DNA of 64,000 nt from Oscillospiraceae bacterium (GCA_009779845.1 WRBE01000004.1:1-64000); one strand, 5' to 3'; shown: positions 16,625-25,342, numbered from the stretch's first letter. Numbers and translations: made by a program. Notes: a model not told the origin generated them from the sequence alone.

Positions 16625-17557
16625 ATGCCATATTCCGACAGAATGCAACGAAACCACCTCTACAGCGTATTCTTCGCCCCCCGGGGCCACGCACGTCTGT
16701 ACGACCTCGGTCTACAAATCGCCCAGCAGTATCTATCCCCTTTCGACAAACTCATCGGCGTAGTTGGTAAGGCAGGTAGCGGGAAGAGTATGCTCATCAA
16801 GGGCATGTTCCCCGGCCTAGAGCTGACCAACGATGATGCCGGAGTCAACATCCGCCCCCTGCCGCTACTAAGCGCGGTGGAGGACAACGTGGGCTTCTAT
16901 AGCCCCCACACCTACCATGTGGACATCCACTTCGAGGCGGCGTTCACCCAAATGCATGAGCTGGCCTCCGCCATTGAAGAGGCCGTGGCCATCGGCAAGC
17001 GGGTGGTGGTCGAGCATTTTGATCTCATCCGCCCCTTCATGTCCATGAATGCCCACCTCCTCATCGGCGTGGGGGAAGAAATCATCATCACCCGCCCCAA
17101 CGCCTTCGGGCCGGAACCTGCGGCGATTGTCAAGATTGTCCACAAGTCTTTAAAATACCGGTTCATGAGCCACACGGCAGAGGATCTTTGCGTAAAATAC
17201 CTCCACGACCACCAAGAATCCGACTTCATCCACGGGGACGTGCGTCACGGATTTATCCTCAGCTTCCCCCACAAGCCCAACATTGACTTAGAGGCGTTAG
17301 AGCAATACGTCAACGACATGATTGCAAAAGATGTCCGGATTTGCTTCAAAGACGACACCCATATCTTAATCGGGGACGATGCCATCCGTTGCTCTGGCCC
17401 CCGGATGCACGTCAACAGTACGGGCCAGATTCAAAATTTCTCTGTGCTCAAAGAGCTAATTCAAGACCCCATCTCTAAGCGATTTCTGCTCACAGGCATG
17501 GTGGGGGATCATATCTCCAACCAAATTGGGGACATTAACAAGATTGAGCCGACCTAG
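16625..17557 (+). CDS. P-loop ATPase with a C-terminal AlaRS-editing (SAD)-like domain
   Basis: 310 residues; AAGGAG eight bases before the ATG. Residues 44-60 contain Walker A GKAGSGKS (Lys54). The C-terminal half resembles the second additional domain of alanyl-tRNA synthetase: SHTAEDL at 182-188 aligns with the HTATHLL metal motif but has Asp187 where the second His is expected; RCSGPRMHVNSTGQI at 255-269 aligns with the CGGTHVxNTGEI motif, keeping Cys256 and His262. True SAD/AlaX domains hydrolyse Ser- or Gly-tRNAAla. I recognise this as the clostridial 'alanine-tRNA synthetase second additional domain-containing' type; its function is not established. No aminoacylation or tRNA-acceptor part is present. 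Confidence 0.75.
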   Translation: MPYSDRMQRNHLYSVFFAPRGHARLYDLGLQIAQQYLSPFDKLIGVVGKAGSGKSMLIKGMFPGLELTNDDAGVNIRPLPLLSAVEDNVGFYSPHTYHVDIHFEAAFTQMHELASAIEEAVAIGKRVVVEHFDLIRPFMSMNAHLLIGVGEEIIITRPNAFGPEPAAIVKIVHKSLKYRFMSHTAEDLCVKYLHDHQESDFIHGDVRHGFILSFPHKPNIDLEALEQYVNDMIAKDVRICFKDDTHILIGDDAIRCSGPRMHVNSTGQIQNFSVLKELIQDPISKRFLLTGMVGDHISNQIGDINKIEPT

Positions 17558-17617
17558 GCTTCAGCATGTTGCACAAGGAAATCCGCCAAGGGGATATAGA
17601 ACATGCCAGTTTGCCCC

Positions 17618-17646
17618 TTGTATTGTACAGCGGAATGCAGTATACT
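17618..17646 (+). promoter_or_regulatory. Sigma-A promoter of the amino-acid permease
   Basis: TTGTAT (17618-17623), 17-base spacer, TATACT (17641-17646). Transcription would start near 17653, just upstream of the inverted repeat at 17660. Confidence 0.75.
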
Positions 17647-17659
17647 GAACTATCTATCA

Positions 17660-17681
17660 TTTCACGAGTGAAATCGTGAAA
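17660..17681 (+). promoter_or_regulatory. Inverted repeat in the permease 5' leader
   Basis: TTTCACGA and TCGTGAAA form a perfect 8-bp inverted repeat with a 6-base centre that itself reads GTGAAA, so TTTCAC can pair with either of two GTGAAA copies. It lies between the predicted transcription start and the ribosome site: a candidate repressor operator or RNA switch. Confidence 0.5.
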
Positions 17682-17706
17682 GTACGATAAAGGGGGATTT
17701 GTAACA

Positions 17707-19065
17707 ATGTCAAGTAAATTAACCCGGAAATATGGACTTGTGACTGCGATTTGTATGGTGGTCGGCACCGTTGTCGGTTCCGGCATTTTCTTTCGGAATG
17801 AGTCTATCATCGCATACACAGGCGGCAACATGTGGATTGGTGTTGCCGCTTGGCTAGTGGGTGGATTTATCACCCTGTCGGCCACCTATGTGTTCGGTGT
17901 CCTAGCGGCACGGCATGAGCGGGTCGGCGGGCTCGTAGACTTTGCAGAAGTCCTACTGGGAAAGCGGTTCGCCTACTTGTTTGGCTGGTTTATGGCAACC
18001 ATGTTTTACCCCACCATGACGGGGATTCTCGCTTGGGTCTCGGCCCGGTTTACGATTGAGCTGTTCGGCTGGCATGAAACCTTGGGCGTTAACCAGTTTT
18101 TCTCGGGTGAAACCTATGCTTTAGCGCTGTTTTATCTGGTTGCAATTTATGCCATCAACGTCCTGAGTCAAAAGCTGTCGGGCAAGTTTCAGGTATCTAC
18201 AACATTTATCAAGTTAGTGCCTCTGCTGGCAATGGGCATTGTAGGAACCATTGTGGGACTTGCAAATGGCACAACAATTGAAAATCTCCGCTCTGATTAT
18301 GTGGCAAACCCGGTGAATTATCCATTCTGGTCAGCTCTTGTCGCCACAGCATTCGCTTACTTGGGCTGGGATTCTGTACTTGCGATTAACTCGGAGATTA
18401 AAAACTCGAAGAAAAACTTACCGATTGCGCTGGTGAGCGGATTACTCATTATTATGACGGTATACGCTCTTTATTTCCTCGGCATCTTTAGTGCCGGGCC
18501 ACTGGAGGTCGTTGGCGGCCCCGGCGGAGTTTTGGGTGCGTTTTCCAACATGTTCGGCGGTGCCGCCGGGACAATTTTGTTTGTCTTTATCGTAATTTCC
18601 TGCTTGGGCACCTTAAATGGTCTGTCAGTGGGCGGTGTTCGGGCCTTTTATATCATGGCCGCTCGGGATCAGGGTGTGAAGCCGAAGATGTTCTCACAAG
18701 TGGATAAGGTTACGGACATGCCCAATAACTCTGCTGCCATATTCCTTGTATTTGTCGCATTTTGGATGCTGGTGTTTTCCGGAAACTTTGCCGGTTGGTA
18801 TGGGGAATTTAACATGGATCTTCCGGGATTGGTGCCTGTGTTCTTCCAGTTCTTCTTGATTCCCGTTTTTCTAATGGTCTTGTTCAAAGAAAAAAAGCTG
18901 GGCAGATTCAACCGGTTCTGTGCACCAGCCATTGCAATGGTGGGTAGCGGAGTTTTGGTCTATGCTGCGTTCACCAGCCAAGGGACTCGCATTTTGGTAT
19001 TCGCTGGCATCTTCGCCGCATTCATGATTGTCGGGGCGTTGTTTTATAAAAGGACCGCAAAGTAA
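17707..19065 (+). CDS. APC-family amino-acid permease
   Basis: 452 residues with about twelve hydrophobic segments. The first segment contains GTVVGSGIFFRNE, the conserved G-S-G-I-F substrate-backbone motif of amino acid/polyamine/organocation transporters, and a later segment has AYLGWDSVLAINSEIKN, matching the TM6 region. The substrate cannot be told from sequence. GGGGGA precedes the ATG by nine bases. It is a single-gene unit with its own promoter, leader inverted repeat and a strong terminator. Confidence 0.92.
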   Translation: MSSKLTRKYGLVTAICMVVGTVVGSGIFFRNESIIAYTGGNMWIGVAAWLVGGFITLSATYVFGVLAARHERVGGLVDFAEVLLGKRFAYLFGWFMATMFYPTMTGILAWVSARFTIELFGWHETLGVNQFFSGETYALALFYLVAIYAINVLSQKLSGKFQVSTTFIKLVPLLAMGIVGTIVGLANGTTIENLRSDYVANPVNYPFWSALVATAFAYLGWDSVLAINSEIKNSKKNLPIALVSGLLIIMTVYALYFLGIFSAGPLEVVGGPGGVLGAFSNMFGGAAGTILFVFIVISCLGTLNGLSVGGVRAFYIMAARDQGVKPKMFSQVDKVTDMPNNSAAIFLVFVAFWMLVFSGNFAGWYGEFNMDLPGLVPVFFQFFLIPVFLMVLFKEKKLGRFNRFCAPAIAMVGSGVLVYAAFTSQGTRILVFAGIFAAFMIVGALFYKRTAK

Positions 19066-19094
19066 GAGTGCGATTATATACTACAGCATACAAG

Positions 19095-19126
19095 CCAGAG
19101 CGATTCATACGCTCTGGTTTTTGTTT
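19095..19126 (+). terminator. Rho-independent terminator after the permease
   Basis: Stem CCAGAGCG/CGCTCTGG (19095-19102, 19110-19117), 7-base loop, followed by TTTTTGTTT. Confidence 0.9.
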
Positions 19127-19230
19127 GTCGAAGAAGTGTTTCTGTTGGATTGCCTTTCGGCGTTCCACAGACAGGAAAGGGAAAGAGGCAGGCATAACAA
19201 AAGGTTTTTTCAAAAAAACTCAAAAAGGGG

Positions 19231-19259
19231 TTGACAGGAGAATCTAGCCATGCTATTAT
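19231..19259 (+). promoter_or_regulatory. Sigma-A promoter of the tetR-family gene
   Basis: TTGACA (19231-19236), 17-base spacer, TATTAT (19254-19259). The operator at 19261 begins two bases after the -10 box and covers the expected transcription start. Confidence 0.85.
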
Positions 19260-19260
19260 A

Positions 19261-19279
19261 CATACATGATGAATGTATG
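19261..19279 (+). promoter_or_regulatory. Operator 1 of the TetR-family regulator
   Basis: Perfect inverted repeat CATACAT-GATGA-ATGTATG over the start point of the tetR promoter. The same half-sites with the same 5-base gap recur at 19992, in front of the ABC exporter genes. Confidence 0.8.
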
Positions 19280-19291
19280 GAGGTGTGCAGC

Positions 19292-19948
19292 ATGCCCCGC
19301 AACAAACACCCGGAACAGACCGTACAGAAAATTTTAGACGTGGCATTCCAACTATTCTTAGAAAAAGGCTACGAACAAACCACGGTCTTAGACATCGTGG
19401 CGGGTCTCGGCGGCATGACGCGGGGTGCGTTTTATCACCACTTTAAGTCCAAAGAAGAGGTGTTTGACGCAATATCTGACAGACTGTTCCGTGAAAAAAG
19501 CCCGATTTTCGAGTTAAAGGACAGGACTGACTTATCTGGACTGGAAAAGATTCGGCACATCATGAAAACCTCTGCCGTGTCGGGGAGCCAAGACCCGGAG
19601 CTGTTTGCGTTCAACCAAATGGGCATTGCACTGATTTCCAGCCCTCATTTTTTGGCCACACAGCTCAAGTCCAACCGAGAGATAGCAGAATTCATAGAGC
19701 CCTTTTTTGCAGAGGGTATGGCTGACGGCTCTATCCGGCTCGGAAGCCCGAAAGTCTTGGCAGATTTGTTTATGCTACTCTACAATTTTTGGATGTTTCC
19801 CACTCTGTTCCCTTGTAGCACCGAAGAATTTATAGAGCGGGCAAATACCATTACTACCATCTTTGAAGCACTCGGCTGTCCTTTGGTGGATGAGGAACTG
19901 GAGCAAATGACCGGAAAGCTGATTGCACTGTTCAACCCGGATGACTAA
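19292..19948 (+). CDS. TetR/AcrR-family transcriptional repressor
   Basis: 218 residues from the ATG at 19292, which has GGAGG eight bases upstream; the frame is open from 19250 but those codons overlap the operator. Residues about 10-55 form the classic helix-turn-helix: ILDVAFQLFLEKGYEQTTV followed by AGLGGMTRGAFYHHFKSKEEVF. The C-terminal ligand domain is not assignable. Because identical operators sit before this gene and before the ABC exporter, it is inferred to repress both and to be released by the exporter's substrate. Confidence 0.92.
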   Translation: MPRNKHPEQTVQKILDVAFQLFLEKGYEQTTVLDIVAGLGGMTRGAFYHHFKSKEEVFDAISDRLFREKSPIFELKDRTDLSGLEKIRHIMKTSAVSGSQDPELFAFNQMGIALISSPHFLATQLKSNREIAEFIEPFFAEGMADGSIRLGSPKVLADLFMLLYNFWMFPTLFPCSTEEFIERANTITTIFEALGCPLVDEELEQMTGKLIALFNPDD

Positions 19949-19953
19949 AAATA

Positions 19954-19982
19954 TTGCCCTGCTTCATGGGGCAAAAATTTTT
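19954..19982 (+). terminator. Weak terminator after the tetR gene
   Basis: TTGCCC/GGGCAA stem (19954-19959, 19969-19974) with a 9-base loop followed by AAATTTTT. It overlaps the beginning of the exporter control region. Confidence 0.5.
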
Positions 19983-19991
19983 AAGCATATA

Positions 19992-20010
19992 CATACATGC
20001 AACATGTATC
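19992..20010 (+). promoter_or_regulatory. Operator 2 of the TetR-family regulator
   Basis: CATACAT-GCAAC-ATGTATC: the same half-sites and 5-base gap as operator 1, with one changed outer base. It lies 88 bases before the exporter ATP-binding gene. I see no clear -35/-10 pair close to it. Confidence 0.75.
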
Positions 20011-20097
20011 AATTTTAATGAAACTCTAATTTACCACTCATCTGCATGTAAGAAACCGCTGTTATGATAACGGCAAAAATAATGAGGAGAAACTATC

Positions 20098-20859
20098 ATG
20101 AACCAACAAGAACCGATTATCTCGGTGTCCGGCCTCAAAAAGTCGTACAAGAATCACGAAGTCTTAAAAGGCGTGGACTTTACAGTGAGACCGGGCAAAA
20201 TCTTTGCCCTTCTCGGCTCTAACGGGGCAGGGAAAACCACCACGGTACGGATTCTGGCCACCCTGCTCCACTCGGACGGCGGTACCGCCACCGTCTGCGG
20301 CTATGATGTAGCGCAGCAGGCAGACCATGTGCGGCGGAACATCAGCCTCACCGGTCAATACGCCGCCGTGGACGAGGTGCTGACAGGCAGAGAAAACCTA
20401 CGCCTGATGGGCGCTCTGCTCCATCTGGACAGCAACCAACAGCGAGCGGAACAGTTGTTAGAGTCCTTTCGCCTGACTGACGCCGCCAATAAGCGGGTGT
20501 CTACTTACTCCGGCGGGATGCGGCGGCGGTTGGATATCGCCATGAGTTTAATGGGTAACCCCCAAGTCATCTTCTTAGATGAACCCACCACAGGTCTAGA
20601 CCCCCAAAACCGTCTGGCCATGTGGGAAACAGTCAAAGAGATGGCCGCCGCCGGCACCACCATCTTCCTCACCACCCAGTATTTGGAAGAAGCGGAATAT
20701 TTGGCAAACCACATCGCCATCTTAGACCAAGGCACCATCACCGCCGAGGGAACAGCGGAACAGCTCAAAACCCTCGCCGGAACTGAGACTTTAGAACAAG
20801 CATTTCTCACCATCATCGGCGAGACAGGAAAGGACTGGAACCATGCCTACACAAATTAG
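20098..20859 (+). CDS. ABC exporter ATP-binding protein (DrrA-like)
   Basis: 253 residues. Walker A GSNGAGKTT, signature YSGGMRRRLDIAMSL, Walker [13 protein letters not shown] and the H-loop region TTQYLEEAEYLA are all present. The YSGGMRRRLD form is typical of DrrA-type drug or lipid exporters. AGGAG lies eight bases before the ATG. It overlaps the permease gene by 17 bases, so the two are translated together. Export of a toxic small molecule sensed by the upstream TetR regulator is inferred. Confidence 0.92.
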   Translation: MNQQEPIISVSGLKKSYKNHEVLKGVDFTVRPGKIFALLGSNGAGKTTTVRILATLLHSDGGTATVCGYDVAQQADHVRRNISLTGQYAAVDEVLTGRENLRLMGALLHLDSNQQRAEQLLESFRLTDAANKRVSTYSGGMRRRLDIAMSLMGNPQVIFLDEPTTGLDPQNRLAMWETVKEMAAAGTTIFLTTQYLEEAEYLANHIAILDQGTITAEGTAEQLKTLAGTETLEQAFLTIIGETGKDWNHAYTN

Positions 20860-21619
20860 AACCCGTCCCATTCGGGACTCGATTACCATGCTGGGCCGCT
20901 CTCTACGCATCACATCGCGGAGCCCGGAAACTGTGGTTGTGGCCTTAGTTGTGCCGATACTACTCATGCTGTTATTTGTTTTCGTCTTTGGCGGTGCTAT
21001 GGATTTTGGTGGATACGCCATCGTCAACTTCATCGTACCCGGTGTTATTTTACAAGTGTTATGCCAAGCCTGCGGCAGTACTGCTGTGGGGGTTACCATT
21101 GATATGAAAAAAGGAATGATTGATCGGTTTCGGTCGATGGCCATTGCCCGGTCTTCATTCTTGAATGGCCATGTACTGGCCGCTGTGGTACGGAACAGCG
21201 TCACCACCGCCCTGATTATCGGTGTTTCAATGCTCATCGGGTTCCGGCCCGAGGCGGGATTCTTAGACTGGCTTGCCATCATCGGATTACTGCTGTTATT
21301 GATTCTGGCGTTGTCTTGGATTGCCATGATTATGGGTCTAACCTCCAGCGACCCGGAGGCCGCCGCTGGGATTGCGTCTTTAGGGGCAATCATACCATAT
21401 TTGAGTTCCGGCTTTGTGCCCACCCACACCATGCCGTGGGCAATACGGATTTTCGCCGAAAACCAACCCATGACCCCGATCATCAACACCCTGCGGAGCC
21501 TTATGCTAGGCCGGGGGCCGGGGGATGATATTTGGCTTGCCATACTCTGGTGCGTAGGGATTTTGGTGGTATCTTATGTGATTGCGGTGCAGATTTATAA
21601 ACGGAAGATGACGAAATAG
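20843..21619 (+). CDS. ABC exporter permease (DrrB / ABC-2 type)
   Basis: 258 residues with six predicted membrane segments, ABC-2 membrane family. The stretch around AGIASLGAIIPYLSSGFVPTHTMP is the conserved ABC-2 signature region. It partners with the DrrA-like ATPase. An AAAGGA eight bases before the ATG lies inside the ATPase gene. The transcript ends at the hairpin at 21652. Confidence 0.9.
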   Translation: MPTQIRTRPIRDSITMLGRSLRITSRSPETVVVALVVPILLMLLFVFVFGGAMDFGGYAIVNFIVPGVILQVLCQACGSTAVGVTIDMKKGMIDRFRSMAIARSSFLNGHVLAAVVRNSVTTALIIGVSMLIGFRPEAGFLDWLAIIGLLLLLILALSWIAMIMGLTSSDPEAAAGIASLGAIIPYLSSGFVPTHTMPWAIRIFAENQPMTPIINTLRSLMLGRGPGDDIWLAILWCVGILVVSYVIAVQIYKRKMTK

Positions 21620-21651
21620 GGGAAGCATAAACCGAAATCAGACAATACAAA

Positions 21652-21682
21652 GCCAGAGAGATGATGAGCTCATCTCTCTGGC
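21652..21682. terminator. 13-bp hairpin between converging exporter and carboxypeptidase genes
   Basis: Arms 21652-21664 and 21670-21682 are perfectly complementary with a 5-base loop; no U tract. Like the hairpin after recG, it has GATGA/TCATC next to the loop. Confidence 0.6.
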
Positions 21683-21713
21683 CTCGTTGTACCAAATTTG
21701 GGTTATTGCGTTG

Positions 21714-22526
21714 CTAACGCCCAAAATACCATTTCACATATTCTTCCAGTGTGACCCCATACTCCTGCATTCGGCTTGCGTGTTCAACACCTACATAACG
21801 GAAATGCCAAGGCTCATAGTTCACGCCTGTAATGTGCGTAGTCCCCGGCGGATAACGGAGGATGAAGCCGTAGCGATGTGCGTTCTCAACAAGCCATTGG
21901 AAGGCCGCAGTGTGTTCAAACGCCATGGTAATACAATTGAAATCTATAGCCAGCCCCGATTGATGCTCGCTTGTCCCGGGGGCGGCGATCCATCGTGCGG
22001 TGTTTTGCTCTGCCTGCTCACGGCTGTATCCGCGGCCTATGTATCGATTTACCCGATTTTCAAACAGCGTTCGTTGCGTACTGTATGGGCGATAGCCCGA
22101 TTGCGCCCATATGGTTGCGCCTGCCGCCCGTGCCGATGCCATCATTTGGTTGAGTGGTTCGTATATTCTGGCATCTACGGAAACATGAGAACCCTGCAAT
22201 GTTTGCAGCACAGGCGGGCTAAAGCAGCTTTCCACACGGTTATACTGATTAAACAACTGCTTGTACCAACTGATGTCTGCGGGCTGGATTACTTCTGTAG
22301 CTGCTACCACATCAACCGAACAAAGGGTGCGCTCATGTGAACCAAAGGGCTCGCTAGGCGGGTTTTGTCTATAAAGCTCGGTAGACGGTATCGGTGTTCG
22401 TTCTGCCAACATCTGTTTTGCACTGGTCTTGTCGGCACTGACAAACGCGTAAGCGCTTGTGGACAAGAGTGCAAACACTACTATTACGAGCAAAAATTTG
22501 GTGGATGTTCTTCGTTTGTTATACAT
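21714..22526 (-). CDS. M15-family D-alanyl-D-alanine carboxypeptidase (VanY-like)
   Basis: 270 residues. An N-terminal hydrophobic segment (about 8-30) anchors or exports it. The zinc carboxypeptidase core has SEHQSGLAIDF (HxxGxAxD, His and Asp zinc ligands) and EPWHFRYVG (catalytic Glu and third ligand His), with SGYRPYSTQ before them. Such enzymes trim the terminal D-Ala from peptidoglycan stem peptides outside the membrane. AAGGAA is nine bases before the ATG. The 16-base palindrome at 22553 is 27 bases upstream of the start and may regulate it. Confidence 0.93.
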   Translation of the reverse strand: MYNKRRTSTKFLLVIVVFALLSTSAYAFVSADKTSAKQMLAERTPIPSTELYRQNPPSEPFGSHERTLCSVDVVAATEVIQPADISWYKQLFNQYNRVESCFSPPVLQTLQGSHVSVDARIYEPLNQMMASARAAGATIWAQSGYRPYSTQRTLFENRVNRYIGRGYSREQAEQNTARWIAAPGTSEHQSGLAIDFNCITMAFEHTAAFQWLVENAHRYGFILRYPPGTTHITGVNYEPWHFRYVGVEHASRMQEYGVTLEEYVKWYFGR

Positions 22527-22552
22527 GGATAAAATTTCCTTCCAACTGTTTT

Positions 22553-22568
22553 CTATAGTCGACTATAG
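22553..22568. promoter_or_regulatory. Perfect 16-base palindrome upstream of the carboxypeptidase
   Basis: CTATAGTCGACTATAG is fully self-complementary. It includes a TATAGT that could be the -10 box of the minus-strand carboxypeptidase gene, so a bound protein would block the polymerase. The binding protein is not identified. Confidence 0.5.
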
Positions 22569-22664
22569 TTGAGAGACAGTTTAATAACGGAAATCAAACT
22601 CTGAAGCGAGAAATGGTTAAGATTTGTTTAAGCTCTTTCAGGAATGAAAAAATAAAAATTTCTC

Positions 22665-22693
22665 TTGCATAAAAATTCATGCTATGTTACAAT
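22665..22693 (+). promoter_or_regulatory. Promoter of the arginine operon
   Basis: TTGCAT (22665-22670), 17-base spacer, TACAAT (22688-22693). The ribosome site for argG follows at 22722. The ArgR-like box lies within this promoter. Confidence 0.8.
22666..22679 (+). promoter_or_regulatory. ArgR (ARG) box overlapping the -35 and spacer
   Basis: TGCATAAAAATTCA matches the ArgR consensus TGAATWWWWATTCA at all but one position. Its placement over the -35 box and spacer fits repression by ArgR with arginine. No argR gene is in the window. Confidence 0.7.
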
Positions 22694-22734
22694 ATCCCTT
22701 ATACAAAAAATCACCCAAATCGGAGGAACTGCCC

Positions 22735-23952
22735 ATGAAACAGCCAATCAAAAAGTGCGTCCTCGCCTATTCTGGCGGGTTGGACACGTCTATTATTATT
22801 CCATGGCTCAAAGAAAACTATGACGGTTGCGAGGTCATTGCCGTCTGCGGTGACGTGGGGCAGGGGGCCGAGTTGGAGGGGTTGGAAGAAAAAGCCCTGA
22901 AAACCGGAGCCTCCAAGCTGTATGTGCTGGACTTGGTGGACGAGTTTGTGGATGACTATATTATCCCCACCATGAAAGCCGGTGCAAAATATGAGGATTA
23001 TCTGCTGGGCACATCCTTTGCTCGGCCGGTGATTGCCAAGGGCTTGGTGGACATCGCCCTCAAAGAAGGGGCCGACGCCATCGTCCACGGGTGTACCGGG
23101 AAGGGCAACGACCAAGTGCGCTTTGAGTTGACGGTGCAACATTTTGCACCTCGGATTCAAATCATCGCCCCCTGGCGGGAGTGGGACATTGCAGGCAGAG
23201 AAGAGGCCATCGCCTACGCCGAGGCCCGTGGCGTGCCGCTGAAAATCAACCGGGAAACCAATTATTCCAAGGACAAAAACATCTGGCACCTGTCCCATGA
23301 GGGTTTGGATTTAGAAGATCCCGGCAACGAGCCCACTTATCTGAAAGAGGGCTTTTTAGAGATGGGCGTCTCCCCGGAGCAGGCCCCGGATAAACCCACT
23401 TATGTAGAAATTGAGTTTGAACAGGGTGTACCCGTGGCGGTGGACGGCGTGAAGTTAAAAGCCAGCGATATTATCCGGCGACTTAATCAGCTAGGCGGCG
23501 AGAACGGCATCGGCATTTTTGACGTGGTGGAAAACCGTCTCGTCGGCATGAAGTGCCGGGGCGTGTATGAGACCCCCGGCGGCACGATTTTATATGAGGC
23601 CCATCGGATGTTAGAGACCCTTTGCTTAGACAAAGAAACCAGCCACATGAAGGAAAAGCTGGCCATTACCTACGGCGAGCTGGTCTATAACGGCCAGTGG
23701 TTTACGCCCCTGCGGGAAGCCTTGGCGGCCTTTGTGGACGAGACCCAAAAGCGGGTGACAGGGAAAGTGCGGCTGAAGCTATATAAGGGCAACATGATTA
23801 ACGCCGGAATTTGGTCGGATTACAGTTTGTATTCCGAAGAAATCGTCACCTTCGGGGCCAGTGACTATAACCAAAAGGATGCAGAGGGCTTTATCAGCCT
23901 ATTTGGTCTCGGCATTCGGACAAAAGCATTATTGGATCAGGGGTTGTTATAA
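22735..23952 (+). CDS. argG: Argininosuccinate synthase
   Basis: 405 residues from the ATG at 22735 (GGAGG eight bases upstream); the frame is open from 22684 but that lies within the promoter. It joins citrulline and aspartate with ATP. The N-terminal PP-loop [22 protein letters not shown] and the SYSLYSEE-like C-terminal region ([13 protein letters not shown]) are diagnostic. First gene of argGHCJBDF; argH begins two bases after its stop. Confidence 0.98.
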   Translation: MKQPIKKCVLAYSGGLDTSIIIPWLKENYDGCEVIAVCGDVGQGAELEGLEEKALKTGASKLYVLDLVDEFVDDYIIPTMKAGAKYEDYLLGTSFARPVIAKGLVDIALKEGADAIVHGCTGKGNDQVRFELTVQHFAPRIQIIAPWREWDIAGREEAIAYAEARGVPLKINRETNYSKDKNIWHLSHEGLDLEDPGNEPTYLKEGFLEMGVSPEQAPDKPTYVEIEFEQGVPVAVDGVKLKASDIIRRLNQLGGENGIGIFDVVENRLVGMKCRGVYETPGGTILYEAHRMLETLCLDKETSHMKEKLAITYGELVYNGQWFTPLREALAAFVDETQKRVTGKVRLKLYKGNMINAGIWSDYSLYSEEIVTFGASDYNQKDAEGFISLFGLGIRTKALLDQGLL

Positions 23953-23953
23953 G

Positions 23954-25342
23954 ATGAAACTTTGGTCAGGACGGTTTGATAAACAACCAAGCGAGCTGGT
24001 GGATGAGTTAAACGCCTCCATCAGCTTTGATCAGCGCATGTTCCGTGAGGATATTATGGGCAGCATCGCCCACGCCGGGATGCTGGGTGCGCAGGGCATC
24101 ATCGCAATAGAGGAAGCGGCGCTGATTATTGAGACCTTAGAAGAGATTTGCGCCGATATGGATGCGGGAAAAGTTCCGTTTCTTACAGAGCACGAGGATA
24201 TTCACATGTGTGTGGAGACAGAGCTTACTCGTCGCATCGGTGACACAGGCAAGCGGCTCCACACTGCTCGGAGCCGAAACGACCAAGTGGCACTGGATTT
24301 ACGGCTGTATCTCAAGGGGGAAGGGGCGGCGATCCGTGCCCTCTGCCTAGGGTTGTTAGACACCCTCACCAACATTGCAGGAGAGCATTTAGACACCATC
24401 CTCCCTGCCTATACCCATCTGCAACGGGGCCAGCCGACTACGTTTGCCCATCATATCATGGCCTACGCCAACATGATTCGGCGGGACGTGACCCGGTTGG
24501 AGGATTGTTTGGAGCGCATGGACGAGATGCCCCTCGGCTCCGGGGCCTGTACGTCCACCACCTACCCCATTGACCGAGGGCGGGTGGCAAAGGAACTGGG
24601 TTTCTCACGACTGACGGAGAATAGCCTAGACGGCGTGTCCGACCGGGACTTTGCCATTGAGTTGACCAGTGCGCTATCGATTTTGATGATGCACCTCTCC
24701 CGCCTGTCGGAAGAGATTATTTTCTGGTGTTCTTGGGAGTTTCGGTTTGTGGAGCTAGACGACAGCTATGCCACTGGGTCGTCTATCATGCCCCAGAAGA
24801 AAAACCCGGACATTGCAGAGCTGGTGCGGGGCAAGACCGGGCGGGTTTATGGGGATTTGATTACCCTGCTGACGGTGATGAAGGCCCTGCCGCTGGCCTA
24901 TAATAAGGATATGCAGGAAGACAAAGAGCCGGTGTTTGATGCAGTTGATACGGTACTGGCGATTTTGCCTGTATTTACAGAGATGCTTGCCACCATGAAA
25001 GTATTGCCGGAACACATGTACCGGGCGGCGGGAGAGGGGTTCATTAACGCCACCGACTGTGCCGATTATCTGGTGAAACAAGGACTCCCCTTCCGGGATG
25101 CCTATACGGTGGTGGGTAAGCTGGTGAACTTCTGCATACAGGAAGGGAAAACCTTAGAAACCCTGACCCTAGACCAGTACCAAACCCACTGCTCTCTCTT
25201 TGCCGCCGACATTTTTGATGCCATCAGCTTGGCGACTTGCGTGAACCAGCGCAACGTCCCCGGCGGCCCAGCGAAAGAGAGCGTGGAGCGGCAAATAGCG
25301 AGCATCACTACATTCGTCACAGAGCGGAGGCAACAGCCATGA
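23954..25342 (+). CDS. argH: Argininosuccinate lyase
   Basis: 462 residues; the start at 23954 is one base after the argG stop, so translational coupling probably replaces a strong ribosome site. It splits argininosuccinate into arginine and fumarate. The fumarase/aspartase signature GSSIMPQKKNPD carries the catalytic serine loop; HTARSRNDQVALD and YTHLQRGQPTTFAHH are family motifs. It overlaps argC by four bases (ATGA). Confidence 0.98.
   Translation: MKLWSGRFDKQPSELVDELNASISFDQRMFREDIMGSIAHAGMLGAQGIIAIEEAALIIETLEEICADMDAGKVPFLTEHEDIHMCVETELTRRIGDTGKRLHTARSRNDQVALDLRLYLKGEGAAIRALCLGLLDTLTNIAGEHLDTILPAYTHLQRGQPTTFAHHIMAYANMIRRDVTRLEDCLERMDEMPLGSGACTSTTYPIDRGRVAKELGFSRLTENSLDGVSDRDFAIELTSALSILMMHLSRLSEEIIFWCSWEFRFVELDDSYATGSSIMPQKKNPDIAELVRGKTGRVYGDLITLLTVMKALPLAYNKDMQEDKEPVFDAVDTVLAILPVFTEMLATMKVLPEHMYRAAGEGFINATDCADYLVKQGLPFRDAYTVVGKLVNFCIQEGKTLETLTLDQYQTHCSLFAADIFDAISLATCVNQRNVPGGPAKESVERQIASITTFVTERRQQP

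Noticed and set aside
22527..22734. T-box leader for the arginine operon
   Set aside because: The leader between promoter and argG is only about 40 bases, too short, and no T-box sequence is seen.
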